Positions 31,126 through 31,306 of a stretch of DNA of 31,306 nt are shown piece by piece. The DNA comes from Lachnospiraceae bacterium UBA3282 (GTDB lineage Bacteria; Bacillota; Clostridia; Lachnospirales; Lachnospiraceae). Under the pieces are notes generated by a model. It saw only the letters and a program-made list of their open reading frames with translations, had not been told where the DNA came from and made no database searches. The position numbers and the translations under genes were made by a program. The stretch covers positions 1 through 31,306 of the forward strand of contig DETS01000089.1 in assembly GCA_002361735.1 (NCBI GenBank). Reading direction: 5' to 3'. Position 1 is the stretch's first letter; every line of letters begins with the position of its first letter.

Positions 31126-31158
31126 AAATTCCCTCACACGCAAGCCTGTTCCCGGATA

Positions 31159-31192
31159 CAAAAATGGAGAAGTGTCCGATTAACACTTCTCC
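31159..31192 (-). terminator. Terminator of the tRNA unit
   Basis: On the minus strand GGAGAAGTGT pairs perfectly with ACACTTCTCC (10 pairs, 7-base loop), followed by ATTTTTG. It begins 3 bases after the end of tRNA-Cys. Confidence 0.85.
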
Positions 31193-31195
31193 AAA

Positions 31196-31267
31196 AGGCG
31201 CAGACCGGATTTGAACCGGTGAATCAGGGTGTTGCAGACCCATGCCTTACCACTTGGCTACTGCGCC
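31196..31267 (-). tRNA. trnC: tRNA-Cys (GCA)
   Basis: The 72-base minus-strand sequence folds as a cloverleaf. The acceptor GGCGCAG pairs with CTGCGCC. The D arm holds AGCCAAGTGGTAAGGC, the anticodon stem is GGGT/ACCC with loop CTGCAAC and anticodon GCA, and the T arm is ACCGG-TTCAAAT-CCGGT. The discriminator base is U, as expected for cysteine tRNA. CCA is not encoded and must be added by the CCA enzyme. Confidence 0.95.
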
Positions 31268-31288
31268 GTAATACAGTCTTACGACCAA

Positions 31289-31306
31289 TGACTCCAACGG
31301 GAATCG
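31289..31306 (-). tRNA. 3' end of a second tRNA (cut by window edge)
   Basis: On the minus strand the last bases read CGATT, CCCGT, TGGAGTC and A. This fits the end of a T loop, the 3' side of a T stem, the 3' side of an acceptor stem and a discriminator base. It lies 21 bases upstream of tRNA-Cys, as in a tRNA cluster. The anticodon is outside the window. Confidence 0.5.

Noticed and set aside
1..31306. CRISPR array, insertion sequence ends, prophage genes
   Set aside because: No regularly spaced repeats, no transposase gene and no phage structural genes were seen.

Overview
This window looks like a chromosomal segment of a low-to-medium GC, anaerobic, spore-forming-lineage Firmicute, most likely a gut Clostridium relative of the Lachnospiraceae type. 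The case rests on a Spo0A-type DNA-binding domain, a BlaI/M56-peptidase pair, a YerB/DUF3048 lipoprotein, strong AGGAGG-like ribosome binding sites and sigma-A promoters with TGn-extended -10 boxes. The taxonomic call is inference.

Layout. (1) 1-4073, plus strand: the 3' end of an hsdS specificity gene, an intact type I restriction subunit gene hsdR, and a tyrosine recombinase gene. Short copies of an 11-bp motif lie where the hsdS reading frame leaves its family pattern and on both sides of the recombinase gene, which suggests a phase-variable (invertible) type I restriction locus. (2) 4242-22725, minus strand: a surface or exopolysaccharide locus. Read in the direction of transcription it holds a GrpB-family gene, rmlD, gmd, two very large polytopic membrane proteins, fcl, a stand-alone Spo0A DNA-binding domain, two GT2 glycosyltransferases, a polyprenyl-phosphate sugar-phosphate transferase, a Wzz-like chain-length protein, a GT2, an EpsG-type polymerase, a GT2 and two GT4 enzymes. 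gmd plus fcl give GDP-L-fucose and rmlD gives the last step to dTDP-L-rhamnose. The repeat unit would be started on undecaprenyl phosphate, extended by six glycosyltransferases, polymerised by the EpsG protein and length-controlled by the Wzz protein. No flippase gene is present. (3) 22833-24361: a scar with a truncated radical SAM/SPASM gene, a serine recombinase carrying an internal deletion, and a GNAT acetyltransferase. (4) 24556-27089: blaI-like repressor and M56 sensor peptidase behind a promoter covered by two identical dyads. (5) 27115-28008: a decayed HigB/HigA toxin-antitoxin locus (toxin internally deleted, antitoxin intact) between unrecognised coding remnants. (6) 28014-29658: a small operon of a DUF3237 protein, a cupin and a beta-propeller protein. 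(7) 29865-31306: a DUF3048 lipoprotein gene on the plus strand, then tRNA-Cys and the 3' end of another tRNA on the minus strand.

The most interesting point is the monocistronic, receiver-less Spo0A-type regulator inside the polysaccharide locus. It has its own promoter, an exact Spo0A box touching the -10 element, and its own terminator. Two other genes of the locus (fcl and the 783-residue membrane protein) have near-identical promoters that share a dyad in the spacer. The locus therefore appears to be several separately controlled transcription units rather than one operon.
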